DNA from: Paraburkholderia kururiensis
Lineage (GTDB): Bacteria > Pseudomonadota > Gammaproteobacteria > Burkholderiales > Burkholderiaceae
Assembly (NCBI RefSeq): GCF_034424375.1
Contig: NZ_CP139965.1
Coordinates: 4,464,001-4,528,000 of the forward strand
Length of the DNA stretch: 64,000 bases
Direction of reading: 5' to 3'
The notes under the pieces were generated by a model. That model worked only from the letters and a program-made list of their open reading frames with translations, did not search any database and was not told where the DNA came from. Below, piece by piece: positions 48,074 through 57,437 of the stretch; the stretch's first letter is position 1, and each line of letters begins with the position of its first letter. The position numbers and the translations under genes were made by a program.

Positions 48074-48129
48074 GCAGCCCGCAGCCCGCAGCCCGCAGCC
48101 CGCAGCCCGCAGCCCGCAGCCCGCAGCCC
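48074..48129. repeat. Eight perfect copies of a 7-bp repeat (GCAGCCC)
   Basis: The array begins three bases after the EAL gene stop codon and ends 24 bp before the next convergent gene. No mismatches. Unit length 7 is outside any reading frame constraint because the array is intergenic. Confidence 0.97.
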
Positions 48130-48153
48130 GGCGATTGACGTTGGCGCTTCAGG

Positions 48154-51100
48154 TCACTTCGCCACCACGACCGGAATGCCGCGCAGCGTGCCCGCGCCTC
48201 TTGCCTGATCGAGTGCCTGTTTGACGTGCTTGCCCGTGGCCGCTTCGATGCCGAGGCGCGCCGCCAGTTCGCGTTCGCTGCGCTTCGCAGCCGCGAGGTT
48301 GGCGAGCTTCACGTGCCCGTAGCCGCGCACGCGTGCGTGCAGTGCCGCGAGTTTTGCGATGTCCTCCGAGTCGGCGTTGGCATTGGCATTTGCGTGGCTC
48401 GCGGCCAGCTTCGCGAGCGCGCGCCGCATCGTGGCTTCGTAGTCGTGGGCGAGTTCGCGTTCCATGCGGCGTTCCAGCGTGCGGCCGAACGGATCGAACG
48501 CCGTGCCGCGCAGGCCACGTACCTTCGCGAGCACGCCGAGCACGGGCCACAGCCACGCGCCGAACTGCATCTTGCGCGGCGGTTCCCCACGCTTCCCATG
48601 AGCGAGCACCGGCGGCGCGAGATTGAACTTCACGCGAAAGTCGCGGCCCGCCGTGCCTTCGAACTGCGCTTCCAATGCTTCGCGAAACGCCGGCTGCGTG
48701 TGCAGGCGCGCCACTTCGTATTCGTCCTTCACCGCGAGCAGCCGGTAGAACGTGGTGACCACGGCGCGGCTCACGGCTTCATCGCGCGTGCGGTCCGCGG
48801 CACGCGCGGCATCCACGAGCGCGCGATAGCGCGCAACGTATCGCGTGCCGCCATAGGCTGAGAGGCGCGCTTCGCGGTCCGCGACGATTTCGTCGAGCGT
48901 TTCCACGCGTGCTTCCGACTTCGCGGCGTGGCGCGCTTGCCAGAGTGCTTCGAGCGCGGCCGGGTCCGCGGCGGCGAGACGGCCGATCGAGAATGCCAAC
49001 TGGTTCGCCTGCACCGCGACGTTGTTCAGTTCGATAGCGCGCATGAGCGCCGCGAACGAAACCGGCACGAGCCCCAGCTGCCAGGCGAAGCCCAGCATCA
49101 GAATGTTCGCGCCGATGGTGTCGCCGAGAAAGCGGCTCGCGAGAGCCTGTGCGTCGCACGCGTCGAGCCGGCCGTCGCCTGCCGCGTGGCGCATCTTGGC
49201 GAGCAGCGCGTCGGCGTGCAGATTCGCGTCGGGGTTCTGCACGAACGACGCGTTCGGAATGGCGTGCGTGTTGACGACGATGCGCGTGCGATCGTGGCGC
49301 ACCGTCTGCAACGCATCGGCGCTCGCGCCCACCACCATGTCGCAGGCGAGCAGCACGTCGGCCTGCTGCGTGTCGATGCGCACCTGGTTCAGCCACTCGT
49401 CGCGCGCGGCAAAGCGCACGAACGACAGCACCGAGCCGCCCTTCTGCGCGAAGCCCATGAAGTCGAGCACCGATGCGCTTTTGCCCTCCAGATGCGCGGC
49501 CATGCTGATGAGCGCGCCCACCGTCACCACGCCCGTGCCGCCCACGCCCGTGACGAGGATGTCGTAGGGCGCGGCGTCGAGCTTCGATGCCGGCACCGGC
49601 AGCGCGTTCACGCGTGCGGCGAGCGCATCCACGTCGAATGCGACGCCCGCTGCCTTCTTCAGCTTGCCGCCTTCGATCGTCACGAAGCTCGGGCAAAAGC
49701 CGTTCACGCACGAGTAGTCCTTGTTGCACGACGACTGGTCGATGCGGCGCTTGCGGCCCAGCACGGTTTCCACCGGCTCCACGGAAAGGCAGTTCGACTG
49801 CACGCCGCAATCGCCGCAGCCTTCGCAGACTTCCTCGTTGATGAAGAGGCGCCGGTCGGGATCGGGGAATTCGCCCTTCTTACGGCGGCGCCGTTTTTCC
49901 GCGGCGCAGGTCTGGTCGTAGATCAGCACCGTTACGCCGCTCGTGTCGCGCAATTCGCGCTGCACGGTGTCCATTTCGCGGCGATGGTGGAACGTCGTGC
50001 CCCTCGGAAAGAGGTCGTGATGGCCGTCGTACTTTTCGGGCTCGTCGCTTACCACGACGAAGCGCGACACGCCTTCGGCTTCCACCTGGCGCGCGATCTG
50101 CGGCACGGAGATGCTGCCGTCCACGGGCTGGCCGCCCGTCATCGCCACCGCGTCGTTGTAGAGGATCTTGTAGGTGATGTTCGCCTTCGCGGCCACCGCC
50201 TGGCGAATCGCGAGAATGCCCGAATGGAAGTAGGTGCCGTCGCCCAGGTTCTGGAACACGTGGCGCGTGTTCGTGAACATGGAATGCGAGGCCCAGTCCA
50301 CGCCTTCGCCGCCCATCTGGATCAGACCCGTCGTGTCGCGGTCCATCCACGACGCCATGAAGTGACAGCCGATGCCCGCCTGCGCGACGGACCCTTGGGG
50401 CACCTTCGTCGACGTGTTGTGCGGGCAGCCCGAGCAGAAGTACGGCGTGCGCTTCACGCCGTCGGCTTCGTTGGAGAGAATCTGCGGCGCGACGAGGTCG
50501 ACCACGCGGTTGCGCCGGTCGAGTGCGGGCTTGTGGCGCGCGAGCCAGTCCGCGAACACGGGCAGGATGCGCGAGGGGCGCAGTTCGCCCAATGCCGAAA
50601 GCAGCGGCGCGCCGTCGGCCGCGTGCTTGCCGAGCACGCGCGGACGGGCGCCCGCTTCGCGGTTGTAGAGGGAGTCCTTGATCTGCTGTTCGACCACGGG
50701 CCCCTTTTCTTCGATCACGAGCACGTCGGTCAGGCCCGACACGAAGGCGTTGATGCGCGAAAGTTCGAGCGGAAACGACAGGCCCACCTTGTAGATGCGC
50801 ACGCCCGCCGCGTCCAGATCGCTCACCGTGAGATCGAGCCGGCGCAACGCTTCCATGAGATCGAGATGCGCCTTGCCGCAGGTCACGATGCCCACGTTCG
50901 CGTGCGGGCTGGGCGCGATCCAGCGGTCGATGCTGTTCGTGCGCGCGAAGTGGCGCACGGCGTCGAGCTTCGCCGCCAGCCGCGCTTCGATGGCGAGGCT
51001 CGGCAGGTCGGGCCAGCGGTTGTGCAGGCCGCCTGCGGGAGGCTCGAAACCGGCGGGCGCGGGCCAGTGCGTGTGCAGCGCGTCGAGGTCCACCGTGGAG

Positions 51101-51771
51101 CCGGATTCGACTGTCTCCGAAATCGCCTTGAAGCCGACCCATGCACCCGAGAAGCGCGATAGCGCCCAGCCGTACAGGCCGAATTCGAGCATGTCCGCGA
51201 TATTCGACGGATTCACGATGGGCATGTGCCACGCCATCATCGCGAAGTCGCTCTGATGCGGCATGGACGACGACACGCAGCCGTGATCGTCGCCGGCCAC
51301 CACCAGCACGCCGCCGTGCGGCGACGAACCGTAGGCGTTGCCGTGCTTGAGCGCATCGCCCGCGCGGTCCACGCCCGGGCCCTTGCCGTACCACATGGCG
51401 AACACGCCGTCGACGTTGCGCTCGGGGTCGCCTTCCACGCGCTGCGTGCCGAGCACGGCAGTGCCGCCCAGTTCCTCGTTGATGGCGGGCAGAAAGCGCA
51501 CGCCGGCGCCGTCCAGCAGCTTCTTTGCCTTCCACAGTTGCTGGTCCACCATGCCGAGCGGCGAGCCGCGATAGCCGCTGATGAAGCCCGCGGTATTCAG
51601 ACCTGCGGCGCGGTCGAGCGCGGCCTGCATGAGCGCGAGGCGCACCAGTGCCTGCGTGCCGGTGAGGAAGATGCGGCCGCGCGTGGCGGCGAGGTTGTCG
51701 GTGAGGCGATAGTCGGCAAGCGGCGTGGGCGACTTCGGCGGCAGGCTCTCGTCGGGCAGACGGGCGGTCAT
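48154..51771 (-). CDS. Indolepyruvate ferredoxin oxidoreductase family protein (alpha-beta fusion)
   Basis: A 1205-residue enzyme that oxidatively decarboxylates indolepyruvate or another aryl 2-oxo acid to the acyl-CoA with ferredoxin as acceptor. Order: alpha-type TPP/pyrimidine domain (30-450) with GTQALVRLALMQAALDR and FISGYRGSPLGMVDQQLW; TPP-PP domain (about 470-650) with CSGCPHNTST and IGCHFMASWMDR, GGEGVDWAS; a Cys-rich segment around 690-745 (CEGCGDCGVQSNC and CNKDYSCVNGFC) for Fe-S clusters; and the beta domain (760-950) with VTGVGGTGVVTVG. The extra C-terminal 250 residues are typical of proteobacterial fusions. AGGAGA precedes the ATG. It is monocistronic. Confidence 0.96.
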   Translation of the reverse strand: MTARLPDESLPPKSPTPLADYRLTDNLAATRGRIFLTGTQALVRLALMQAALDRAAGLNTAGFISGYRGSPLGMVDQQLWKAKKLLDGAGVRFLPAINEELGGTAVLGTQRVEGDPERNVDGVFAMWYGKGPGVDRAGDALKHGNAYGSSPHGGVLVVAGDDHGCVSSSMPHQSDFAMMAWHMPIVNPSNIADMLEFGLYGWALSRFSGAWVGFKAISETVESGSTVDLDALHTHWPAPAGFEPPAGGLHNRWPDLPSLAIEARLAAKLDAVRHFARTNSIDRWIAPSPHANVGIVTCGKAHLDLMEALRRLDLTVSDLDAAGVRIYKVGLSFPLELSRINAFVSGLTDVLVIEEKGPVVEQQIKDSLYNREAGARPRVLGKHAADGAPLLSALGELRPSRILPVFADWLARHKPALDRRNRVVDLVAPQILSNEADGVKRTPYFCSGCPHNTSTKVPQGSVAQAGIGCHFMASWMDRDTTGLIQMGGEGVDWASHSMFTNTRHVFQNLGDGTYFHSGILAIRQAVAAKANITYKILYNDAVAMTGGQPVDGSISVPQIARQVEAEGVSRFVVVSDEPEKYDGHHDLFPRGTTFHHRREMDTVQRELRDTSGVTVLIYDQTCAAEKRRRRKKGEFPDPDRRLFINEEVCEGCGDCGVQSNCLSVEPVETVLGRKRRIDQSSCNKDYSCVNGFCPSFVTIEGGKLKKAAGVAFDVDALAARVNALPVPASKLDAAPYDILVTGVGGTGVVTVGALISMAAHLEGKSASVLDFMGFAQKGGSVLSFVRFAARDEWLNQVRIDTQQADVLLACDMVVGASADALQTVRHDRTRIVVNTHAIPNASFVQNPDANLHADALLAKMRHAAGDGRLDACDAQALASRFLGDTIGANILMLGFAWQLGLVPVSFAALMRAIELNNVAVQANQLAFSIGRLAAADPAALEALWQARHAAKSEARVETLDEIVADREARLSAYGGTRYVARYRALVDAARAADRTRDEAVSRAVVTTFYRLLAVKDEYEVARLHTQPAFREALEAQFEGTAGRDFRVKFNLAPPVLAHGKRGEPPRKMQFGAWLWPVLGVLAKVRGLRGTAFDPFGRTLERRMERELAHDYEATMRRALAKLAASHANANANADSEDIAKLAALHARVRGYGHVKLANLAAAKRSERELAARLGIEAATGKHVKQALDQARGAGTLRGIPVVVAK

Positions 51772-51967
51772 GAAGCGTCTCCTTGTTATGCGTGTCGCGC
51801 GCGCTGGCTGTGGGTGCCGCGCCGCGCGAGAAGAGACCTTATTTTTTCGCGCCGATGAAGGAATGTTTTTGCTATCTCGGCATGCGGCGCGTCGAACATC
51901 GCAACGAGCCGGACGATTGCGCCGCGATTTGAGCGGGATTTGCCGCGTGCTGCGTTTTACGCGGCCG

Positions 51968-52969
51968 CTATGCCTGATCCGCAGGGGCAACGTCGTGCAC
52001 GCCGAGCGGCACGACGTCGTGGAATCGCGCGTAGTCGATATGGCTCACGCCATCCACTTCCGAAATGAGGTCCACATAGCGATGGTTCCAGCGGATGTCT
52101 CGGGCGTCCCAGGCATGACGCGCCTGCATGGTCTGCGAAGTGGACTCGTCCGAACCTTCGATCATGATGAGCAGCGACGCGTTCTGACGCACGAGCGATT
52201 CGACCGTTTCGCCGTAGAGAGGGCTCGTTTCGTCGATCACGTGCATGAGGTTCCAGCCCAGCAGGAAGATGGGATGCTGGTCGCGGATCAGCTTCAGATC
52301 GTAGATACGCTGCAGCGTATAGCCCTCCGGCATGGTTTCGCGGCGCAGGAGACGCAGCTTCGCGCTGGCTTCCGCGATCACGTTCTGGCGCGCGTTGGCG
52401 GCGCGCACCATGAGCGTGGTGCGGCCCTCCAGTTCACGCACGATGGCGTAGCGCGTGAACATGATCTTCGCGCGCGGCCGCGAGAAGCGCGCGAACACGA
52501 GCCCCGTGGCGAGCGCGATGCCCGACATGCCGCAGAAGATTTCGAGCGTGGCAACGAGATGCGCGTAGACCGTCGACGGATGCATGTCGCCGTAACCCAC
52601 GGTGGCGAGCGTCTCCACGCTGAAGAAGAACGCACCGGCGAAGCCGGCAGGATTCTGGTTCGCAATGCCCGGACCGTTCAGTTCATAGAGCACCGCGAAG
52701 CCGGTGTTGAGCAGCAGAAAAAATGCCGCGAGCGCGCCGAAGAACATCGGCCAACTCACGGTGAGCGCACGGTGATAGAAGTCCTGCCAGAAAGGCAGCG
52801 GCAGGCCGTGCGCAATGACCACGCGCGAACCGAACGCGACACGCCGGCCGTCGCGCCAGCGCTTCGCGCGGCGCTCGTTTGCGTCGTCGCCGCTGTCCTT
52901 GCCGGGCTTCACGGGGCAGGGTTCGTTGTCTGAATCACTGCGGGCTTCGCCGCACGTGTCGTCTGCCAT
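51968..52969 (-). CDS. Inward-rectifier-type (KirBac) potassium channel
   Basis: A 333-residue protein. A polar N-terminus (1-65) with a slide-helix-like segment leads to the outer helix (about 72-96), pore helix and selectivity filter TVGYGD (123-128), and the inner helix (about 135-160). The cytoplasmic immunoglobulin-like C-terminal domain occupies 170-325 (IMFTRYAIVRELEGRTTLMVRAANARQNVI and HVIDETSPLYGETVESL), typical of KirBac. It would form a tetramer in the inner membrane. Start MADDTCGEA follows AGGGAA. Neighbours on the same strand are more than 130 bp away. Confidence 0.94.
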   Translation of the reverse strand: MADDTCGEARSDSDNEPCPVKPGKDSGDDANERRAKRWRDGRRVAFGSRVVIAHGLPLPFWQDFYHRALTVSWPMFFGALAAFFLLLNTGFAVLYELNGPGIANQNPAGFAGAFFFSVETLATVGYGDMHPSTVYAHLVATLEIFCGMSGIALATGLVFARFSRPRAKIMFTRYAIVRELEGRTTLMVRAANARQNVIAEASAKLRLLRRETMPEGYTLQRIYDLKLIRDQHPIFLLGWNLMHVIDETSPLYGETVESLVRQNASLLIMIEGSDESTSQTMQARHAWDARDIRWNHRYVDLISEVDGVSHIDYARFHDVVPLGVHDVAPADQA

Positions 52970-53103
52970 TGCGTTCCCTGAGCGATGAAAACGCGGACGA
53001 GCGTAGCACGGCGGCGGCACGCGGTGCCCTCATCGTGAGTGCGCGGCGCGCGGTTCAGCGGCCCCGCGGTTCCAGGGCACAGCGTTGGCGAACCATCACG
53101 GCA

Positions 53104-53349
53104 TCAGGGAAACACGCGCGGCTTCGGAATGCCCGCGCCGTGCTCGATGTCGGCCACGGCCTGGCGATGCGCCAATTCGATCGCTTCGCCTGCGTCGGCA
53201 TAGCCGTTGTCGCCGCCCACCGTGGTCCACGGCTGCACGGCTTTGTCCTGATGCCGGATTTCGTACTCCGCGTCCCAGCGCGCACCTTGCAGCTCGATGG
53301 GACGGACGTGGATGGCGTAGACGCCATAGAGAAAGAGCTGATCGGCCAT
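53104..53349 (-). CDS. Small protein of unknown function (81 residues)
   Basis: MADQLFLYGVYAIHVRPIEL opens the frame, followed by alternating strands and a final helix (YADAGEAIELAHRQAVADIE). It has a perfect GGAGG eight bases before the ATG. No membrane segment and no recognised motif. It shares a layout with the next gene (strands, a VRP tripeptide, then an Ala/Glu-rich helix with an AHxxA element), so the two may be distant paralogues. Good ribosome site and typical codon use support that it is real. Confidence 0.7.
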   Translation of the reverse strand: MADQLFLYGVYAIHVRPIELQGARWDAEYEIRHQDKAVQPWTTVGGDNGYADAGEAIELAHRQAVADIEHGAGIPKPRVFP

Positions 53350-53436
53350 GGTCGCCTCCAGCGGTTGAGTGCCAGCCTTGGGTCGCCTGAGCGGCGGGCC
53401 CGGGTCGGGCGCCTGAGTTGGCGCCCACGAGCGGCC

Positions 53437-53658
53437 CTACAGTTCGAGCTCGCCGAGAATGCGATGCGCGAGCGCCTTGGCTTCTTCCAGCGCTTCAGTG
53501 GCCGTGGCCGACGTGGCCTCGACTTCGTAGAGCACGTTTTCCGGTTCCTCGCCGTCGTCGCGCGCGAGCGAGACCACGCCCTGATAGTGCCCGCTGTTCG
53601 CCGGACGGACGGTGGCCGTGGCCGTGTAGATCCCTTTGGTGTAGGTGACGTCTTCCAT
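53437..53658 (-). CDS. Small protein of unknown function (73 residues)
   Basis: Acidic, no membrane segment: TKGIYTATATVRPANSG, a strand-rich middle ending YEVEATSAT, and a helix ATEALEEAKALAHRILGELEL. GGAG lies about eight bases before the ATG. It lies 87 bp upstream of the 81-residue gene on the same strand. Function unknown; the pair could form a small hetero- or homodimer of a ferredoxin-like fold, which is inference from the strand and helix order only. Confidence 0.7.
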   Translation of the reverse strand: MEDVTYTKGIYTATATVRPANSGHYQGVVSLARDDGEEPENVLYEVEATSATATEALEEAKALAHRILGELEL

Positions 53659-53792
53659 GATGCGGCTCCAGCTGGAAGGAACTTTTATCCTAGCACGCCG
53701 ATTCGAGGCTTACCGCCAGCGCGCACGCATGGCGAAGGCCTCGCAGGCGGCGTGCCTGGAACCCTTCCTGACGCCTTGCCGCAGCGACGGTT

Positions 53793-54767
53793 TCAGCGCT
53801 CCAGCAGCGACACCACTTCGTCCAGCGACGGCGAATGCGCGCCCTTGTGCCGGCACGCGGCCGCGCCGGCTGCGAGGGCGAATGCAAGGTGCTCGGGCCA
53901 CGAGCGCTGCGACGCTGTCATGAGACTGAACAGCAGGCCCGCGATAGACGCATCGCCCGCACCCACCGTATCCGCCACCTCGACGCGCGGCGGGCTGGCT
54001 TCGAACGTCGTGGTCCCCGTGCCTTCTGCGCCCGGCACGAACAGCGTCGCCTTGTCCGGCCCGCGCGTGACGAGCAGCGTGGCCGCAGGGTTCATCTCGC
54101 GCAGCGTCGCGAGGGCGGCGGCTTCGTCGTCGGTCTTGAACAGCAGCCGCAGATCTTCGTCCGATACCTTGATGAGGTCCGCGAGCGCAGCCATTCTGCG
54201 CAGCGTCGGCTCGTAGCCATGCTCCATCAGGTTGCGGTAGTTCGGGTCGAAGCTGATCTTCACGCCGCGTGCGTGCAGTTGCGCGGCGAGCGTCGCGAGC
54301 GTTTCGCCGAGCGGCTGGCGCACGAGACTGATGCAGCCGAAGTGCGCCCACTTCACCTGCGCCATCCAGCCCTCGGGCAGGCCGGCGGGGTCGAAGGCGA
54401 GATCCGCGCTGTTTTCGCCCATGAAGAAGTACGCGGGTGGATGCGTGCGATGCACGATGGCGAGCAGCGGCGGCCGCTCCACGCGCTGCATGAAACGCAT
54501 GTCGAGACCCGCGACGACGCTCGCGTTCCAGAGTTCGTCGGAGAAGCAGTCGGTGCCGAGCGAACCCGCGCATGCCGTGGGCAGACCCAGCCGCGCGACG
54601 GCGCGCGCCACGTTCCAGCCCGCGCCGCCGGGACGCGAGAGCCAGTGCGACTCGTGGTCCTCGCCGGTGCGCACGAGGTCGGTGAGGATGTCGCCCGCGG
54701 AAACGAAGACGGGCAGGCCGCTCGCTGCGGTGCCTTGCGGCGCGTGGGTAGGTGCCGGAGTGTTCAT
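53793..54767 (-). CDS. PfkB-family carbohydrate kinase (fructokinase-like)
   Basis: A 324-residue kinase. PfkB marks: SRPGGAGWNVARAVARLG (substrate GG motif), KISFDPNYR, VSDEDLRLLF, LLVTRGPDKATLF, and ADTVGAGDASIAGLL with the catalytic Asp. It ends its operon, with its ATG overlapping the epimerase stop (ATGA, 54764-54767). Together with an AGE epimerase it could convert mannose to fructose and then to fructose 6-phosphate, so fructokinase or a related ketohexokinase is the best guess. Confidence 0.93.
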   Translation of the reverse strand: MNTPAPTHAPQGTAASGLPVFVSAGDILTDLVRTGEDHESHWLSRPGGAGWNVARAVARLGLPTACAGSLGTDCFSDELWNASVVAGLDMRFMQRVERPPLLAIVHRTHPPAYFFMGENSADLAFDPAGLPEGWMAQVKWAHFGCISLVRQPLGETLATLAAQLHARGVKISFDPNYRNLMEHGYEPTLRRMAALADLIKVSDEDLRLLFKTDDEAAALATLREMNPAATLLVTRGPDKATLFVPGAEGTGTTTFEASPPRVEVADTVGAGDASIAGLLFSLMTASQRSWPEHLAFALAAGAAACRHKGAHSPSLDEVVSLLER

Positions 54768-56395
54768 CGTGCTGATCCTGTGCGACGGGGCGCGGCGTGC
54801 GCCGCGCGAGTGCGGGCCGCTGCGCGGCTTCCGCCGTTCTTGTTCGCGGGCGGCGTTTCGTCCTTCTTCGTTTTGCCGCGGGCCGCGCTTTCCGGGGCGA
54901 CGTTCGCGCCGGGTTTCGAGCCGACGTTCGAGGGGCTGCCCGAAGTCCGTTGGGACTTGGCGCGCAATGCGGAGGCGCTCTTGCCGTTGTGCTTTCCGTT
55001 ACCTGCGGCTGTGCCTTTGCCCGTGGCGGGGCGCGCGCGGCCGTTGGCTTCGTTCGCGCCGCCTGTCGCGTCCGTGTCCGCCGACGCTTGCGCCGGCAGC
55101 GCATTCAGCACTTCGTAGCACGCGCCCATCGTGTGATAGTCGGTCTTGCCGGCCGGGCTCTTCTCGTCGCTGTATTTGCGGTTGTCGCAGGTGAGGATGC
55201 GGTACCACGCGCCGTAGCGGTGATCGACGAAATGCGCCCAGCTATAGCGCCAGATCTCGTCGTACCAGTCCCAGAAGCGTTCGTTGCCGGTGCGCTTGGC
55301 GAGCAGCGCGGCGGCCGCGAAGGTTTCCGCCTGCACCCAGAAATATTTGTCGTGATCGCAGACGGTGCCGTCGGGGCCGAAGCCGTAATAGAGGCCGCCG
55401 TGGTTGTCGTCCCAGGCGTGCGCCATGGCGGCGTCGAAGAGCTCGATGGCGCGCGGCGCGAGCCACGGCAACGGACGGTGCCGCTCGAGAATCAGCAGCA
55501 GCTTGGCCCACTCGGTCTGATGCCCCGGCTGAAAGCCCCAGGGGCGGAAGATGTTCGAGCTGTCTTCCTCGTTGTAATGCCAGTCCACAGACCAGTCCGC
55601 GTGAAAGTGCTCCCACACGAGGCCGTGCGAGAGCTTCGCCTGGCGCAGCGTGATGTTCGACGCCACGCGCTCGGCGCGGTCCAGGTAGACGAGGTGGCCG
55701 GTGGCTTCGTACGCGGTGAGCAGCGCCTCGGTGGTGTGCATGTTCGCGTTCTGGCCGCGGTAGCTCGACACGCGCCAGTCGGGCGTGGCTTCGTCGGCGT
55801 AGAGGCCGGCGGCGCCGTCCCAGAAGCGGCGCTCCATGAGCTCGAAGGTGGCGCCGATCATCGGCCGCGCTTCTTCGATGCCGGCCATCGCCGCGTGCGC
55901 GCAGGCGAGCAGCACGAAGGCGAGACCGTAGCAGTGGCGCGTGCCGTCCAGCGTGCGGCGGTGGCCGTCGCGCCACTTGATTTCCCAGTCGTAGCCTTCG
56001 TGCTGTGCGTCCCAGTGGGCGTCGCGCAGAAAGCGCAGGCCGTGGCGCGCGTAGTCGAGGTGGAGCGGGTCGCCGAACTGGCGGTACGCCATCGCGTAAT
56101 TGAAGACGAAGCGGCAACTGCTCACGAGGTGCCGCGAACTCGCGTTGTAGACCGAGCCGTCGTCGCGGAAATAGTGGAAGAAGCCGCCGCTTTCGTCGAA
56201 CACGTTCGGCGCGTAGAAGCGCAGCGTGTCTTCGATGTGCGAGAGCAGGAAGCGGCGGTCGCGAAAGCTTTCGACGGGCGGCACACCGGCCGGCGTGGTT
56301 GCCGCCCCTGCTGCCGGTGCGAGCGGAGCGTGCGGCGCCCGCGCGGCTGCGGCCGGCTTCGTTGTGCCCGTGCCGGGCGATCGTGGTTGCGTCAT
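54764..56395 (-). CDS. AGE-family epimerase/isomerase with a long basic tail
   Basis: A 543-residue protein. Residues about 40-430 match the N-acylglucosamine 2-epimerase/D-mannose isomerase (alpha/alpha)6-barrel: FLLSHIEDTLRFYAPNVFDESGGFFHYFRDDG, SSRHLVSSCRFVFNYAMAYR, RGQNANMHTTEALLTAYEATG, PGHQTEWAKLLLILE. The last 110 or so residues are an Ala/Gly/Lys/Arg/Ser-rich, probably disordered tail not seen in the family's usual 390-420-residue length. A Pro/Ala-rich N-terminal 40 residues is also extra. GGGAG precedes ATG 56395, which overlaps the LacI gene stop (ATGA). Mannose or a related hexose is the likely substrate. Confidence 0.92.
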   Translation of the reverse strand: MTQPRSPGTGTTKPAAAARAPHAPLAPAAGAATTPAGVPPVESFRDRRFLLSHIEDTLRFYAPNVFDESGGFFHYFRDDGSVYNASSRHLVSSCRFVFNYAMAYRQFGDPLHLDYARHGLRFLRDAHWDAQHEGYDWEIKWRDGHRRTLDGTRHCYGLAFVLLACAHAAMAGIEEARPMIGATFELMERRFWDGAAGLYADEATPDWRVSSYRGQNANMHTTEALLTAYEATGHLVYLDRAERVASNITLRQAKLSHGLVWEHFHADWSVDWHYNEEDSSNIFRPWGFQPGHQTEWAKLLLILERHRPLPWLAPRAIELFDAAMAHAWDDNHGGLYYGFGPDGTVCDHDKYFWVQAETFAAAALLAKRTGNERFWDWYDEIWRYSWAHFVDHRYGAWYRILTCDNRKYSDEKSPAGKTDYHTMGACYEVLNALPAQASADTDATGGANEANGRARPATGKGTAAGNGKHNGKSASALRAKSQRTSGSPSNVGSKPGANVAPESAARGKTKKDETPPANKNGGSRAAARTRAAHAAPRRTGSAR

Positions 56396-57381
56396 GGCTG
56401 TCTCCCCAAGGTGCTGGCGCGGGTTATCAGTTGAACGGGCAGGCGGATTTCGGTTTCGCCGGGCGCATCTTCGAGCAGCAGTGCCACGCCGCGGCGCCCC
56501 AGCGCTTCCTTGTCCACGGCGACCGTGGTGAGCGGCGGGCTGGCGTGCGCGGCGCCCGGAATGTCGTCGAAGCCGACGATGGCGATGTCCTCCGGCACGC
56601 GCAGTCCGTTGGCGAGGCACACGCGCATCGCGGCGAGCGCGGCGGCGTCGTTGTAGGCGAACACGGCGTCGGGCCGCGCGGACTCGCCCGCATCGAGCAG
56701 CCGCTGCATGGCGAGCGAGGCGCCGGCATCGGGATCGAGCCCGGCGTCGATGTTCACTTCAAGCGACGGATCGAAGAGCAGCCCCGCCTCGAAGAACGCG
56801 CGCCGGTAGCCGAGCGCGCGCTGCGCGATGCTGAAGTGCGCGAGCGACCCGCCGATGAACGCGATGCGCTTGTGGCCCTGCGTGAACAGATGGCGCATGG
56901 CGAGCCCGGCGCCCGCGGCGTTGTCGAGATTCACCGAGCGCAGCCCGGGTGCCCAGAGATCGATCAGCACGAGCGGGCGCTGCATGGCAGTGAGGGTGGC
57001 AAGCGTTTCGGGCTCGACGAAGCCGGCTACCGCGATGGCGTCCGGCGCATGCAGGCGGAGTTGCTGCACGACGTCTTCGGTGGGGCCCGCGGTGAGCAGC
57101 GACGGCACGATGCCGCGCTCGCGGCAGGCGTCTTCCACGCCGTGCAGCACGTGCGAAAAGAAGGGGGTCGCGGCGAAGTTGTTGTGCTGGCGGTGCAGCA
57201 GAAAGGTGAGCCGGCGGATGCGCGGGCGCAATTGAGCCGGGTCGTAGCCGAGACTGCGCGCGACCTCGATCACGCGGGTGCGCGTGGCGTCGGAGAGGCC
57301 GGGCTGGTTCTTCAGGGCTCGCGAAACGGTGCCGATCGACACGCTGGCCGCGCGAGCGACATCGCGAATGGTTGTCCCCAT
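56392..57381 (-). CDS. LacI-family transcriptional regulator of the AGE-PfkB operon
   Basis: A 329-residue repressor: HTH TIRDVARAASVSIGTVSRALKNQPGLS, hinge PRIRRLTFLL, then an effector-binding domain (60-325) with FFSHVLHGVEDACRERG and DAVFAYNDAAALAAM. As first gene of a three-gene coupled operon it is expected to control itself and the two sugar genes, with AT-rich inverted repeats upstream (57440-57553) as candidate operators. Confidence 0.94.
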   Translation of the reverse strand: MGTTIRDVARAASVSIGTVSRALKNQPGLSDATRTRVIEVARSLGYDPAQLRPRIRRLTFLLHRQHNNFAATPFFSHVLHGVEDACRERGIVPSLLTAGPTEDVVQQLRLHAPDAIAVAGFVEPETLATLTAMQRPLVLIDLWAPGLRSVNLDNAAGAGLAMRHLFTQGHKRIAFIGGSLAHFSIAQRALGYRRAFFEAGLLFDPSLEVNIDAGLDPDAGASLAMQRLLDAGESARPDAVFAYNDAAALAAMRVCLANGLRVPEDIAIVGFDDIPGAAHASPPLTTVAVDKEALGRRGVALLLEDAPGETEIRLPVQLITRASTLGRQP

Positions 57382-57437
57382 GAGTTCGTGGCGGCAGCGC
57401 GAGAGGCTTGACCGCAGGCGTTTTGAGTTCGGACGAT

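Noticed and set aside
48928..51162. A 744-codon open frame antisense to the indolepyruvate oxidoreductase
   Set aside because: Same reason: Arg/His/Ala-rich, no domain, fully covered by a well-supported gene.
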